From contig NZ_BAABHJ010000012.1 of NCBI RefSeq assembly GCF_039542035.1, positions 263,527 through 327,526 of the forward strand: a DNA stretch of 64,000 bases, written 5' to 3'. Positions within the stretch are counted from its first letter, which is position 1; each line of letters starts with the position of its first letter. The notes beneath the pieces are model-generated. The model was not told where the DNA came from, ran no database searches, and saw nothing but the letters and a program-made list of their open reading frames with translations. Shown here piece after piece: positions 25,591-34,179 of this stretch. Both the position numbers and the translations under genes were made by a program. The DNA is from Actinoallomurus liliacearum (lineage in GTDB: Bacteria; Actinomycetota; Actinomycetes; Streptosporangiales; Streptosporangiaceae).

Positions 25591-25616
25591 CCCCACCGTC
25601 CTCCCACGGACGGGGA
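25591..25616. terminator. Hairpin after the 45-aa ORF
   Basis: CCCCACCGTCC...GGACGGGG with a two-base bulge, 16 bp past the small ORF. It would end a roughly 320-nt transcript from the orphan leader promoter; no T run. Confidence 0.5.
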
Positions 25617-25655
25617 CTTCGAGACAGGCCCTCGCCCTTCTCACGTGCGGTGCCT

Positions 25656-25742
25656 CGACGGACCCGCACGCGCCCGTACCCGTGTCCGCGACGGACCCGT
25701 ACCTGTGTCCTCGACGGAACCGCACGCGCCCGCACTCGTGTC
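25656..25742. repeat. Short degenerate tandem repeats
   Basis: Three units at 25656-25686 (31 bp), 25689-25709 (21 bp, internally deleted) and 25712-25742 (31 bp), each starting CGACGGAMCCG and ending YGTGTC. Units 1 and 3 match at 28 of 31 bases. Non-coding, between the hairpin and the ROK kinase 3' end. Confidence 0.7.
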
Positions 25743-25762
25743 CGCGGCGGAGCGTCGCTCCG

Positions 25763-26659
25763 TCAGGTCGCCTGGAGGCCGAGCGCGACGGCACCGATCA
25801 ACGCGGCGTCGTCGACGAAGCGCGCGGCCTCGACCGGCGGCGGGAAGGGCACGGCCCGGTCGACCGCCGCCCGTACGGCCGGCAGGAACGCCTCGGCCAT
25901 CCCACCGCCGACGACGACGCGCTGTGGGTCGAGGAAGGTCGTCAGGTTGGCGACCGCCATCCCGATCGCCGCGGCGGCGTCGTCGAGCAGCGCCGCCACC
26001 GCCGGCTCGTCGCGCCGGGCGAACAGCCCCTCGGCCGTGACCTGCTCGCCGAGCAGCGCGGAGCCGCGGGCGGCCAGGCCGCTCCCGGAGGTGTACTCCT
26101 CCAGCGGCGCGCGCCCGTCCGCGTACCCCGGTTCGGCCGGGTCGCGCAGCAGGTAACCGATCTCACCGGCCGCGCCGTGCGTGCCGGGCACCACCCGGCC
26201 GCCGACCACGAGCGCCGCGCCGGTCCCGGTGCCGAAGTTGACGTAGAGGCCCACGTCGGCGCCCTGGAGCCGTCCCCAGCGCAGCTCCGCGGCGGCCGCG
26301 GCGTTCACGTCGTTGTCGACGCGCACGGCCGGCACGCCGAGCCCGTCCCGGAGCAGGGCGGGCAGCGGCAGGTCATCCCAGCCCGGCACGTTCGGCGCCA
26401 GACGGACCCGGCCCTCGCGGATCACCCCGAACGTCGACACGCCGGCCGCGACGAGGCGGCCGGGCGTCTCGGCGATGAGGCCGTGCGCCGCGTCCAGAAC
26501 GCGGCGCACCACCTCCTTGGCGCCGTCGGCCGCGCGTGTCGGCAGGCGGGTGCCGCGCAGCCGGTCTCCGGTGACGCTCGCCGTCGCGAGCGCCACCTTC
26601 GTTCCCCCGAAGTCGATCCCGAGCACGAACTCGCCGACCGACGTTTCCCCCATCGTCAT
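25763..26659 (-). CDS. ROK family sugar kinase
   Basis: 298 aa cytosolic kinase-fold protein: phosphate-1 motif LGIDFGGTKVALA, substrate segment RVDNDVNAAAAAE with the catalytic Asp, and phosphate-2 YVNFGTGTGAALVVGG. The usual ROK Cys-rich zinc motif is missing (the region reads LEEYTSGSGL), as in some actinobacterial members. Likely phosphorylates a hexose or amino sugar. The start overlaps the permease stop by 4 bp (ATGA on the minus strand), so both are co-translated; the divergent ROK regulator at 28202 probably controls them. Confidence 0.87.
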   Translation of the reverse strand: MTMGETSVGEFVLGIDFGGTKVALATASVTGDRLRGTRLPTRAADGAKEVVRRVLDAAHGLIAETPGRLVAAGVSTFGVIREGRVRLAPNVPGWDDLPLPALLRDGLGVPAVRVDNDVNAAAAAELRWGRLQGADVGLYVNFGTGTGAALVVGGRVVPGTHGAAGEIGYLLRDPAEPGYADGRAPLEEYTSGSGLAARGSALLGEQVTAEGLFARRDEPAVAALLDDAAAAIGMAVANLTTFLDPQRVVVGGGMAEAFLPAVRAAVDRAVPFPPPVEAARFVDDAALIGAVALGLQAT

Positions 26660-28062
26660 GCGGCGGCCTGCCCCTGAGGCTCGGCGGCCTCGACGAAGGA
26701 CTCCCGGATCTCCTTCGGCCCGAACGGCCAGGTCCCCTCGGCGCGGGCCCAGATCAGGTAGGCGACGACGCCCAGGGCGAGCCAGCCCAGCGAGAGCAGG
26801 ATCGGCTTGAGCCCGGCGGCCTGGTAGATGTAGATCCAGCCGGCCAGCGCGACGATGCTCGGCAGCGGGTAGAGCCACATCTTGTAGGGGCGGGGCAGGT
26901 TCGGCTGACGCCGCCGCAGCACGGTGAGCGCGACGATCTGCGCCACCGACTGAACGAGCACGAACGCCGTCGTGAGCATGCTGATCACATCGGTGAGGGT
27001 GAAGAGCGAGCCGATCGCGGTGATGACGCCCATCGCGTACAGGCCGGCGGTCGGGAAGTGCAGGCGCGGGTGCAGCCGCCCGAACCACGGCAGGAACACC
27101 TTGTCGCGCGCCGCGTTGAACGGCACCCGCGAGCCGCCGAGCAGCCCGGCGAACACGGACGCGAAACCCGTGATGATGATGCCGATCGTGAACACCTGGG
27201 CGACGCCCTTGCCCCAAGAGCGTTCCAACACCAGTGACGCGACCGAGCTGGACTCCTTGGCCTCCTGCCACGGCACGACGCCGAGCACGCCGACCTGGAG
27301 CAGGAAGTACAGCCCCATGATGCCGAGGATCGCGTAGACGATCGAGCGCGGGATGACGCGGCCCGGGTCGCGCACCTCCGCGCCGAGGTAGGCGCTGGTG
27401 TTGTAGCCGAGGTAGTCGTAGACCGCGATGACCAGGCCCGCGCCGAGCCCGCTGAAGAACTTCGAGCCCGCGTCGTGCGGGAAGCCGAAGGCCACGCTGC
27501 CGTGGAAGTGGGTGAACGCCGCGACGATCACGCCGAGCACCGTGACCAGCATGACGACGAAGAAGACCGAGGTCAGGCGGCCGATGTCGCCGATCCGGCG
27601 GTACAGCGCCAGGACGACGAGCACGACCACGCCGACCGCGAAGACGTGGCCGAGGCCCGACAGCCCGTTGCCGTGGACGAGCGCGGGCCACAGGTAGCCG
27701 GCGTACTGCACCACGCCGATCGCCCCGGTCGACATGATCAACGGGATGAACAGCACCGCCGACCACACGAAGAGGAACGGCATCAGCCGGCCCGTGCGGT
27801 ACTGGAACGCCTCACGGAGATAGAGGTACGTGCCGCCGGCGCCGGGCATCGACGCGCCGAGCTCGGCCCACACGAGGCCGTCCGCGACCACGATGATCGC
27901 GCCGATCAGCCAGCCGAACATGGCCTGCGGGCCCTGCAGGGCACTGATCATGGCGGGGATGGTGAGGAACGGCCCGATGCCGCACATCTGAGTCATGTTG
28001 ACGGTGGTGGCCTGGAACAGTCCGAGGCGTCGTTCGAACCCCGGCGCTGTGGGAGACGACAT
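26656..28062 (-). CDS. APC superfamily amino acid permease
   Basis: 468 aa with about 12 membrane helices. The first helices (TTVNMTQMCGIGPFLTIPAMISAL and GAIIVVADGLVWAELGASMPGAGGTYLYL) carry the APC substrate-site glycines and GASMPGAGG. It imports an amino acid, amine or related cation; the substrate is not readable. Operon with a ROK sugar kinase, an unusual partner: perhaps an amino-sugar-like compound is imported and phosphorylated (inference). Confidence 0.88.
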   Translation of the reverse strand: MSSPTAPGFERRLGLFQATTVNMTQMCGIGPFLTIPAMISALQGPQAMFGWLIGAIIVVADGLVWAELGASMPGAGGTYLYLREAFQYRTGRLMPFLFVWSAVLFIPLIMSTGAIGVVQYAGYLWPALVHGNGLSGLGHVFAVGVVVLVVLALYRRIGDIGRLTSVFFVVMLVTVLGVIVAAFTHFHGSVAFGFPHDAGSKFFSGLGAGLVIAVYDYLGYNTSAYLGAEVRDPGRVIPRSIVYAILGIMGLYFLLQVGVLGVVPWQEAKESSSVASLVLERSWGKGVAQVFTIGIIITGFASVFAGLLGGSRVPFNAARDKVFLPWFGRLHPRLHFPTAGLYAMGVITAIGSLFTLTDVISMLTTAFVLVQSVAQIVALTVLRRRQPNLPRPYKMWLYPLPSIVALAGWIYIYQAAGLKPILLSLGWLALGVVAYLIWARAEGTWPFGPKEIRESFVEAAEPQGQAAA

Positions 28063-28201
28063 GGGCTCCCCACTCCCTTTCGTGGCGCGTGTTCCGCCTT
28101 CTCGCTGGTGAGCGACGTCTCAGAGAATGTAAGAGAGGCTCCCTAACAAATCAAGCCCGAGGGGGCATGGGAGACTCTGTGCAGCAGCCTACGGGGAGAG
28201 G

Positions 28202-29431
28202 ATGACGGTGCCCAGCGGCGGGGAGACGGCCAACACCACGAGCGTGTTGCGCATCATGAACGAGCGGGCCGTGTACGAACGGATCCGCCTGCTCGGCCCG
28301 GTCTCACGACCGCAGCTGGCCGAGGCGACCGGACTGTCCAAGCCCACGATCTCGCTGGCCCTCGCCGACCTGGAGCGGGCGGCGCTCGTGCGCCCGGTGG
28401 GGCACCGGACCGGCAACGCGGGGCGGGCCGCGCTGCTGTACGAGATCCGCCCCGAGGCCGGCTGGGTGATCGGCCTGGACGTCGGCCGGCAGTGGGTGCG
28501 CGCCGCCCTGGTCGACCTCGGCGGGGAGATCGCCGTACGGGAGGACGTCTCCGCGCGCTCCGGCGACGCGGGCGAGCTGATCGACCAGCTCGCGGAGATC
28601 GTCGACACCCTCGCCGCGGCGTCCGGCGGGCAGATCACCAACATCGTGCTCGGCACGCCGGGCGTGTACGACCTGGACAACGAACGCCTGCACCTCGCCC
28701 CGAACATTCCCGGCTGGAACGAGCCGGGCGTCACCGCGAAGCTCGCCGAGCGGCTGCCCGCGCCGTTCGCGATCGAGAACGACATCGCCCTGGCCGCGCT
28801 CGGCGAGCAGGGCTACGGCCTCGGCGCCGACCTGCGGCACTTCGTCTACGTGTCGATCGGCACCGGCATCGGGATGGGGATCATCGTCGACGGCCGGCTC
28901 TACCGCGGCTCGCGCGGCGCGGCCGGGGAGATCGCGTTCCTGCCGATGGGGGAGACCGACCCCCTCGCGCAGGCCGCGGACTCCCGGCGGCACGGCATGC
29001 TGGAGTCGGTCGCCTCCGCGCCCGCGGTGGTCGCCACGGCGCGGCGGCTGGGCATCACCGGCGAGATCACCGCCAAGCGCGTCTTCGACGAGGCCCGCGA
29101 CGGCGATCCGGTCGCGGTGCGCGCGGTGGCGCGGGAGGCCGACCACGTCGCGCACGCGCTGGCCGGCGTGGTCGCGCTGCTCGACCCCGAGCTCATCGTC
29201 CTCGGCGGCGGGATCGGCGGCCACGGCGCCGACGTCCTCCTCGACGAGGTCCGCGACCGGCTGGAGACGATGACCCCGCTGGGGGCGCCGCGCGTCGAGG
29301 TGTCGCCGCTGGGCGACGACGCCGTCGTCCTGGGCGCGCTGGCGACCGGGCTGGCGACCGCCCGCGCGCTGGTGTTCGACCGGGCCATCGCCGGCGCGGG
29401 CGACGTCCCAGGACGTGCGAATCGCCCATAG
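28202..29431 (+). CDS. ROK family transcriptional repressor
   Basis: 409 aa with an N-terminal MarR-type winged helix (VSRPQLAEATGLSKPTISLALADLERAALV) followed by the ROK fold (VIGLDVGRQWVRAALVDLGG, IENDIALAALGE, YVSIGTGIGMGIIVDG, LDPELIVLGGGIGG). The Cys-rich zinc motif typical of NagC/XylR is absent. Divergent from the permease/ROK kinase pair with 139 bp between, so it is the likely repressor of that pair. GGGGAGAGG lies immediately upstream of ATG 28202. Confidence 0.9.
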   Translation: MTVPSGGETANTTSVLRIMNERAVYERIRLLGPVSRPQLAEATGLSKPTISLALADLERAALVRPVGHRTGNAGRAALLYEIRPEAGWVIGLDVGRQWVRAALVDLGGEIAVREDVSARSGDAGELIDQLAEIVDTLAAASGGQITNIVLGTPGVYDLDNERLHLAPNIPGWNEPGVTAKLAERLPAPFAIENDIALAALGEQGYGLGADLRHFVYVSIGTGIGMGIIVDGRLYRGSRGAAGEIAFLPMGETDPLAQAADSRRHGMLESVASAPAVVATARRLGITGEITAKRVFDEARDGDPVAVRAVAREADHVAHALAGVVALLDPELIVLGGGIGGHGADVLLDEVRDRLETMTPLGAPRVEVSPLGDDAVVLGALATGLATARALVFDRAIAGAGDVPGRANRP

Positions 29432-29442
29432 TTTGAGACGAG

Positions 29443-29459
29443 TTCTCATGAGGTGAGAC
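29443..29459. promoter_or_regulatory. leuB copy of the 17-bp branched-chain operator
   Basis: TTCTCATGAGGTGAGAC fits NTCTYRN5TGAGAY. A further half-site TGAGAC (29434-29439) lies 20 bp before the second one, giving three half-sites about 10 bp apart. It ends 19 bp before the leuB start; no leader peptide here. Confidence 0.7.
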
Positions 29460-29478
29460 GAACCGCTAAGGTACGTGC

Positions 29479-30525
29479 ATGGCTTCCCGCAGCATCCGGC
29501 TGGCCGTCGTTCCGGGCGACGGCATCGGCCCCGAGGTCGTCGCCGAGGGGCTCAAGGTCCTCGGCGCGCTCGGCCTGAAGATCGAGCAGACGGCGTACGA
29601 CCTGGGCGCGGCCCGCTGGCACAAGACCGGCGAGACGCTCCCCGACTCCGTGCTGGAGGAGATCCGGCAGCACGACGCGATCCTGCTGGGAGCCGTCGGC
29701 GACCCGAGCGTGCCGAGCGGCGTGCTGGAGCGCGGCCTGCTGCTGCGCCTGCGGTTCGAGCTCGACCACTTCGTCAACCTGCGGCCGGTCCGGCTCTACC
29801 CGGGCGTCGAGACGCCCCTCGCCGACACCCGGCCCGAGGACATCGACATGCTGGTCGTCCGGGAGGGCACCGAGGGGCCGTACGCCGGCGCCGGCGGCGT
29901 CCTCCGCAAGGGCACGCCGCACGAGGTCGCGACACAGGAGAGCCTCAACACGGCGTTCGGCGTGGAGCGCGTCGTGCGCTACGCGTTCGAGCAGGCGGCC
30001 CGCCGCCCGCGCAAGAAGCTCACCCTCGTGCACAAGAACAACGTGCTGGTCTACGCGGGCGACCTCTGGTCGCGTACGGTCGACGCCGTGGCCGCCGAGT
30101 ACCCCGACATCGAGGTCGACTACTCCCACGTCGACGCCGCCACGATGTTCTTCGTCAGCCAGCCCGAGCGCTTCGACGTGATCGTCACCGACAACCTGTT
30201 CGGCGACATCATCACCGACCTGGGCGCGGCGGTGGCCGGTGGCATCGGGCTGGCCGCCAGCGGCAACATCAACCCGACCGGCGCGGCCCCGAGCATGTTC
30301 GAGCCCGTTCACGGCAGCGCCCCCGACATCGCGGGTCAGAGCAAGGCCGACCCGACCGCCACGATCCTCTCCGTCGCACTGCTCCTGGACCACCTCGGCC
30401 TGACCGAGGAGGCCCGCAAGGTCGAGCAGGCCGTCGCCGACGACCTCATCGAGCGCCAGGGCGCCTGGGCCGCGCGCTCCACCCGCGAAGCGGGCGACGA
30501 CATCGCCGAGCGAGTAGCCGGCTAG
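29479..30525 (+). CDS. leuB: 3-isopropylmalate dehydrogenase
   Basis: 348 aa. Oxidative decarboxylation of 3-isopropylmalate with NAD in leucine synthesis. Starts IRLAVVPGDGIGPEVVAEG; substrate/metal residues lie in LLLRLRFELDHFVNLRPVRLYPG, the catalytic Lys/Asp region and DNLFGDIITDLGAAVAGGIGLAASGN. The C-terminal FEPVHGSAPDIAGQSKADPTATILS is the NAD-binding signature. leuA, leuC and leuD are not in the window. In this CimA-bearing organism it may also serve the citramalate route as 3-methylmalate dehydrogenase, as known for LeuB elsewhere. Confidence 0.96.
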   Translation: MASRSIRLAVVPGDGIGPEVVAEGLKVLGALGLKIEQTAYDLGAARWHKTGETLPDSVLEEIRQHDAILLGAVGDPSVPSGVLERGLLLRLRFELDHFVNLRPVRLYPGVETPLADTRPEDIDMLVVREGTEGPYAGAGGVLRKGTPHEVATQESLNTAFGVERVVRYAFEQAARRPRKKLTLVHKNNVLVYAGDLWSRTVDAVAAEYPDIEVDYSHVDAATMFFVSQPERFDVIVTDNLFGDIITDLGAAVAGGIGLAASGNINPTGAAPSMFEPVHGSAPDIAGQSKADPTATILSVALLLDHLGLTEEARKVEQAVADDLIERQGAWAARSTREAGDDIAERVAG

Positions 30526-30556
30526 GGCGCGCCTTTCCCCATAAGGAAAACCCTCC

Positions 30557-30578
30557 GGGCGCGCCCCACGGCGCGCCC
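30557..30578 (+). terminator. leuB terminator
   Basis: GGGCGCGCC-CCAC-GGCGCGCCC (9-bp stem) followed by GTTTTG, 31 bp after leuB. A further GGCGCGCC copy precedes it. Confidence 0.85.
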
Positions 30579-30673
30579 GTTTTGGGCTGCCGTGCGGTAA
30601 GGAGACATGAACGCGACATAAGGCGACAATGGGTACGGAGCGGCGACGAGGCCGTACCGCGAGAGGACCTCAG

Positions 30674-31771
<1,098 letters not shown>

Positions 31772-31784
31772 CCCGGACATCGTT

Positions 31785-31816
31785 GCGAGGGCGCGCCTCA
31801 CGAGGCGCGCCCTCGC
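31785..31816 (+). terminator. ilvE terminator
   Basis: A perfect 14-bp stem (GCGAGGGCGCGCCT with its complement) and a CACG loop, 13 bp after ilvE. It overlaps no gene but abuts the Uma2 fragment on the other strand. Confidence 0.85.
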
Positions 31817-31993
31817 TCACGTCAGCCGGCCGGTGTCGAGGGTCAGGTCCCACGGCTCCGGCAGGAGCAGCGGCTCACCGAGCCTGACGTCCAGTTCCTG
31901 CGCGTACCCGTCCTTGCCCGGGCGGCTGAGCAGCCGGGCCTTCCCCGCGAAGGCGTCGACCACCAGGTAGAGCGGGACGCTCCCACGCGCATT
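31817..31993 (-). pseudogene. C-terminal fragment of a Uma2 family nuclease
   Basis: Minus-strand codons give NARGSVPLYLVVDAFAGK..., about 58 residues ending LTLDTGRLT and a stop at 31817-31819. VPLYLVVD followed by a Tyr, an EP/LPEPWDLTLDT tail and length match the end of Uma2 (DUF820, PD-(D/E)XK-fold) proteins, which are abundant in actinomycetes. The upstream two thirds and any start are absent: translation continues into the cimA leader region without similarity. A truncated remnant. Confidence 0.6.
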
Positions 31994-32034
31994 GGAAGAT
32001 GCGGGTAAGGTGAATTCGCTGGTGAGCGGGCTGC

Positions 32035-32051
32035 GTCTCGGGGAGTGAGAC
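32035..32051. promoter_or_regulatory. cimA copy of the 17-bp branched-chain operator
   Basis: GTCTCGGGGAGTGAGAC, the most symmetrical of the four sites (GTCTC-N7-GAGAC), 44 bp before the cimA leader peptide. Confidence 0.72.
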
Positions 32052-32095
32052 GGATGTGTCCGTCGCGGCGGGGGTGTGGCAAACTCGGTGTCATC

Positions 32096-32140
32096 ATGCG
32101 CAGCAGCCTGATCATTATCGGCTGGCGCGCCGGCACCTAG
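32096..32140 (+). CDS. cimA leader peptide (transcription attenuator)
   Basis: 14-codon ORF MRSSLIIIGWRAGT; Leu-Ile-Ile-Ile would sense isoleucine and leucine supply. A Trp codon follows. The last codons lie in the left arm of a 10-bp hairpin, and a terminator follows before cimA. Same length and arrangement as the ilvB leader. Confidence 0.85.
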   Translation: MRSSLIIIGWRAGT

Positions 32141-32196
32141 ACGAGCATTACGCCGGCGCGCAGACCTCTCACGTCCCGTGAGGGGTCATTTTGTTT
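32125..32196 (+). promoter_or_regulatory. cimA attenuator: leader hairpin plus intrinsic terminator
   Basis: GCGCGCCGGC (32125-32134) pairs perfectly with GCCGGCGCGC (32152-32161). The terminator stem 32163-32172/32178-32187 has 10 bp (one G-U), a GTCCC loop, and ATTTTGTTTT after it. cimA begins 44 bp later. Confidence 0.86.
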
Positions 32197-32240
32197 TACG
32201 GCGTCGGCGCACCATCGGGACTACCAAGGGGATACGACCC

Positions 32241-33812
32241 ATGCGTGATGACGGCTTCCACGTCTACGACACGACGTTGCGCGACGGGGCCCAGCAGGAG
32301 GGCCTCAACCTCACCGTGGCGGACAAGCTGATCATCGCGCGCCGCCTCGACGAGCTGGGCGTCGGATTCATCGAGGGCGGCTGGCCCGGGGCCAACCCCA
32401 AGGACACCGAGTTCTTCCGGCTCGCCCGGACCGAACTCGATCTCAAGCACGCGCAGCTCGCCGCGTTCGGCGCGACCCGCCGGGCCGGCGCGAAGGCCGC
32501 CGACGACCCTCTGGTGGCCGCGCTGCGCGAGTCCGGCGCGCCGGTCGTGACCCTTGTCGCCAAGAGCCACGACCGGCACGTCGAGCTGGCCCTCCGCACG
32601 ACGCTGGAAGAGAACCTCGCGATGATCCGCGACACGGTCTCCCACCTGCGTGCGGAGGGCCAGAGGGTCTTCCTCGACGCCGAGCACTTCTTCGACGGCT
32701 ACCGGTCCAACCCCGCCTACGCCCTGGAGGTCGTGCGTACCGCCGCCGAGGCGGGCGCGGACGTCATCGCCCTGTGCGACACCAACGGCGGGATGCTGCC
32801 CGACGAGCTGGCCGACGTCGTCGCCGAGGTCGCGGGGTCCGGGGCGCGGCTGGGCATCCACTGCCACGACGACAGCGGCTGCGCCGTGGCCAACACCCTC
32901 GCGGCCGTACGCGCCGGCGTCACGCACGTCCAGGGCTGCGCCAACGGGTACGGCGAGCGCAGCGGCAACGCGAACCTCTTCACGGTCGTCGGCAACCTCC
33001 AGCTCAAGCGGGGGTACGACCTCGGCGTCGAGCTGCGGGAGATGACACGGATCGCGCACGCGGTCTCCGAGGTGACCAACGTCGCGCCCAGCTCCCAGCA
33101 GCCGTACGTCGGCATGTCGGCGTTCGCCCACAAGGCGGGGCTGCACGCCTCGGCGGTCAAGGTCGACCCGATGCTGTACCAGCACATCGACCCGGAGCTG
33201 GTCGGCAACGACATGCGCATGCTGATCTCCAGCATGGCGGGCCGGGCGTCGGTGGAGCTCAAGGGCCGGGAGCTGGGGTACGAGCTGAGCGGCGACAAGG
33301 CGCGGGAGGTGGTGGAGCGGGTCAAGGAGCTCGAGTCGGCCGGCTACACCTTCGAGGCGGCGGACGCGTCGTTCGAACTCCTGCTCCGCGAGGAGCTCGA
33401 CGGAGAGCGCACCCGCTACTTCGACGTCGAGTCCTGGCGCACGATCGTCGAGCGCCGGCCGGACGGCGTCATGGTGAGCGAGGCGACCGTCAAACTGCAC
33501 GCCAAGGGGGAGCGGATCGTCGCCACGGGCGAGGGCAACGGCCCGGTCAACGCCCTCGACCGCGCCCTGCGGCTGGCCCTGGAGCGGATCTACCCGGAGC
33601 TGTCCGCTCTGGAGCTCGTCGACTACAAGGTGCGGATCCTGGAGGGCGCGCACGGCACGGACGCGCGTACCCGGGTGCTCATCGAGTCCAGCGACGCCTC
33701 GGGCGAGTGGGGCACCGTCGGCGTCGAGGACAACGTCATCGCCGCCTCGTGGGAGGCCCTCGCGGAGTCGGTGACCTACTGCCTCCTCCGCGCGGGGTAC
33801 ACCGCCTCCTGA
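32241..33812 (+). CDS. cimA: (R)-citramalate synthase
   Basis: 523 aa. Condenses pyruvate and acetyl-CoA to (R)-citramalate, the entry to threonine-independent isoleucine synthesis. N-terminal HMGL-like TIM barrel with YDTTLRDGAQQEGLNL (metal Asp, catalytic Arg), HCHDDSGCAVANT (metal His-x-His) and GCANGYGERSGNANL, then a C-terminal LeuA-type allosteric domain (about 400-520). Length and FHVYDTTLRDGAQQEG fit the citramalate synthase group rather than LeuA. Start at 32241 with AAGGGGA upstream. Its isoleucine/leucine-coded leader fits an isoleucine-pathway enzyme. Confidence 0.93.
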   Translation: MRDDGFHVYDTTLRDGAQQEGLNLTVADKLIIARRLDELGVGFIEGGWPGANPKDTEFFRLARTELDLKHAQLAAFGATRRAGAKAADDPLVAALRESGAPVVTLVAKSHDRHVELALRTTLEENLAMIRDTVSHLRAEGQRVFLDAEHFFDGYRSNPAYALEVVRTAAEAGADVIALCDTNGGMLPDELADVVAEVAGSGARLGIHCHDDSGCAVANTLAAVRAGVTHVQGCANGYGERSGNANLFTVVGNLQLKRGYDLGVELREMTRIAHAVSEVTNVAPSSQQPYVGMSAFAHKAGLHASAVKVDPMLYQHIDPELVGNDMRMLISSMAGRASVELKGRELGYELSGDKAREVVERVKELESAGYTFEAADASFELLLREELDGERTRYFDVESWRTIVERRPDGVMVSEATVKLHAKGERIVATGEGNGPVNALDRALRLALERIYPELSALELVDYKVRILEGAHGTDARTRVLIESSDASGEWGTVGVEDNVIAASWEALAESVTYCLLRAGYTAS

Positions 33813-33828
33813 CGCGCGGCCGGGCGGG

Positions 33829-34179
33829 TCACTCCTTCGGCGTGGCCCGCTCGACGATCTCGAAGGACCAGAGCTCGGAACCGCTCGCGGCCGGGCCGCC
33901 GTGCCCGTGCCCATGCCCGTGTCCTTCTCCGCGCTCCGCCGCGGCCTGGGCGTGTCCCTCCGTGAACGCGCGGCTCTCCGTCCAGCGCTGGAAGTCCTCT
34001 TCGCTGCGCCAGCGCGTGTAGACGAGATACCGGTCGGTCCCCTCGACCGGGCGCAGCAGCTCGAAGCCCTCGAATCCGTCGGCCTCCTCGACCAGCCCGG
34101 CGCGACCGGCGAACCGGCGCTCCAGCTCCTCCCGCATCGGCTCCGGCACGGTCAGTACGTTGATCTTCACGACGCTCAT
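33829..34179 (-). CDS. Antibiotic biosynthesis monooxygenase (ABM) domain protein with His-Gly repeat
   Basis: 116 aa ferredoxin-like ABM protein: VKINVLTVPEPMREELERRFAGRAGLVEEADGFEGFELLRPVEGTDRYLVYTRWRSEEDFQRW. The layout resembles heme-degrading MhuD/HmoB proteins. An alternating HGHGHGHG run (about residues 87-94) before the C-terminal strand would bind metal and is atypical. Possible role: heme degradation or oxygenase chemistry; the substrate is not shown. Convergent with cimA, 16 bp apart. Confidence 0.82.
   Translation of the reverse strand: MSVVKINVLTVPEPMREELERRFAGRAGLVEEADGFEGFELLRPVEGTDRYLVYTRWRSEEDFQRWTESRAFTEGHAQAAAERGEGHGHGHGHGGPAASGSELWSFEIVERATPKE

Noticed and set aside
25763..27766. 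667-codon minus-strand ORF covering the ROK kinase and part of the permease
   Set aside because: Only the part from 26659 matches a ROK kinase; the upstream part is a shadow of the permease in another frame.
28063..28201. Operator of the ROK repressor between 28063 and 28201
   Set aside because: GTCTCAGAGAATGTAAGAGAG looks partly like the 17-bp branched-chain motif, but only the left half fits; no clear palindrome could be defended.
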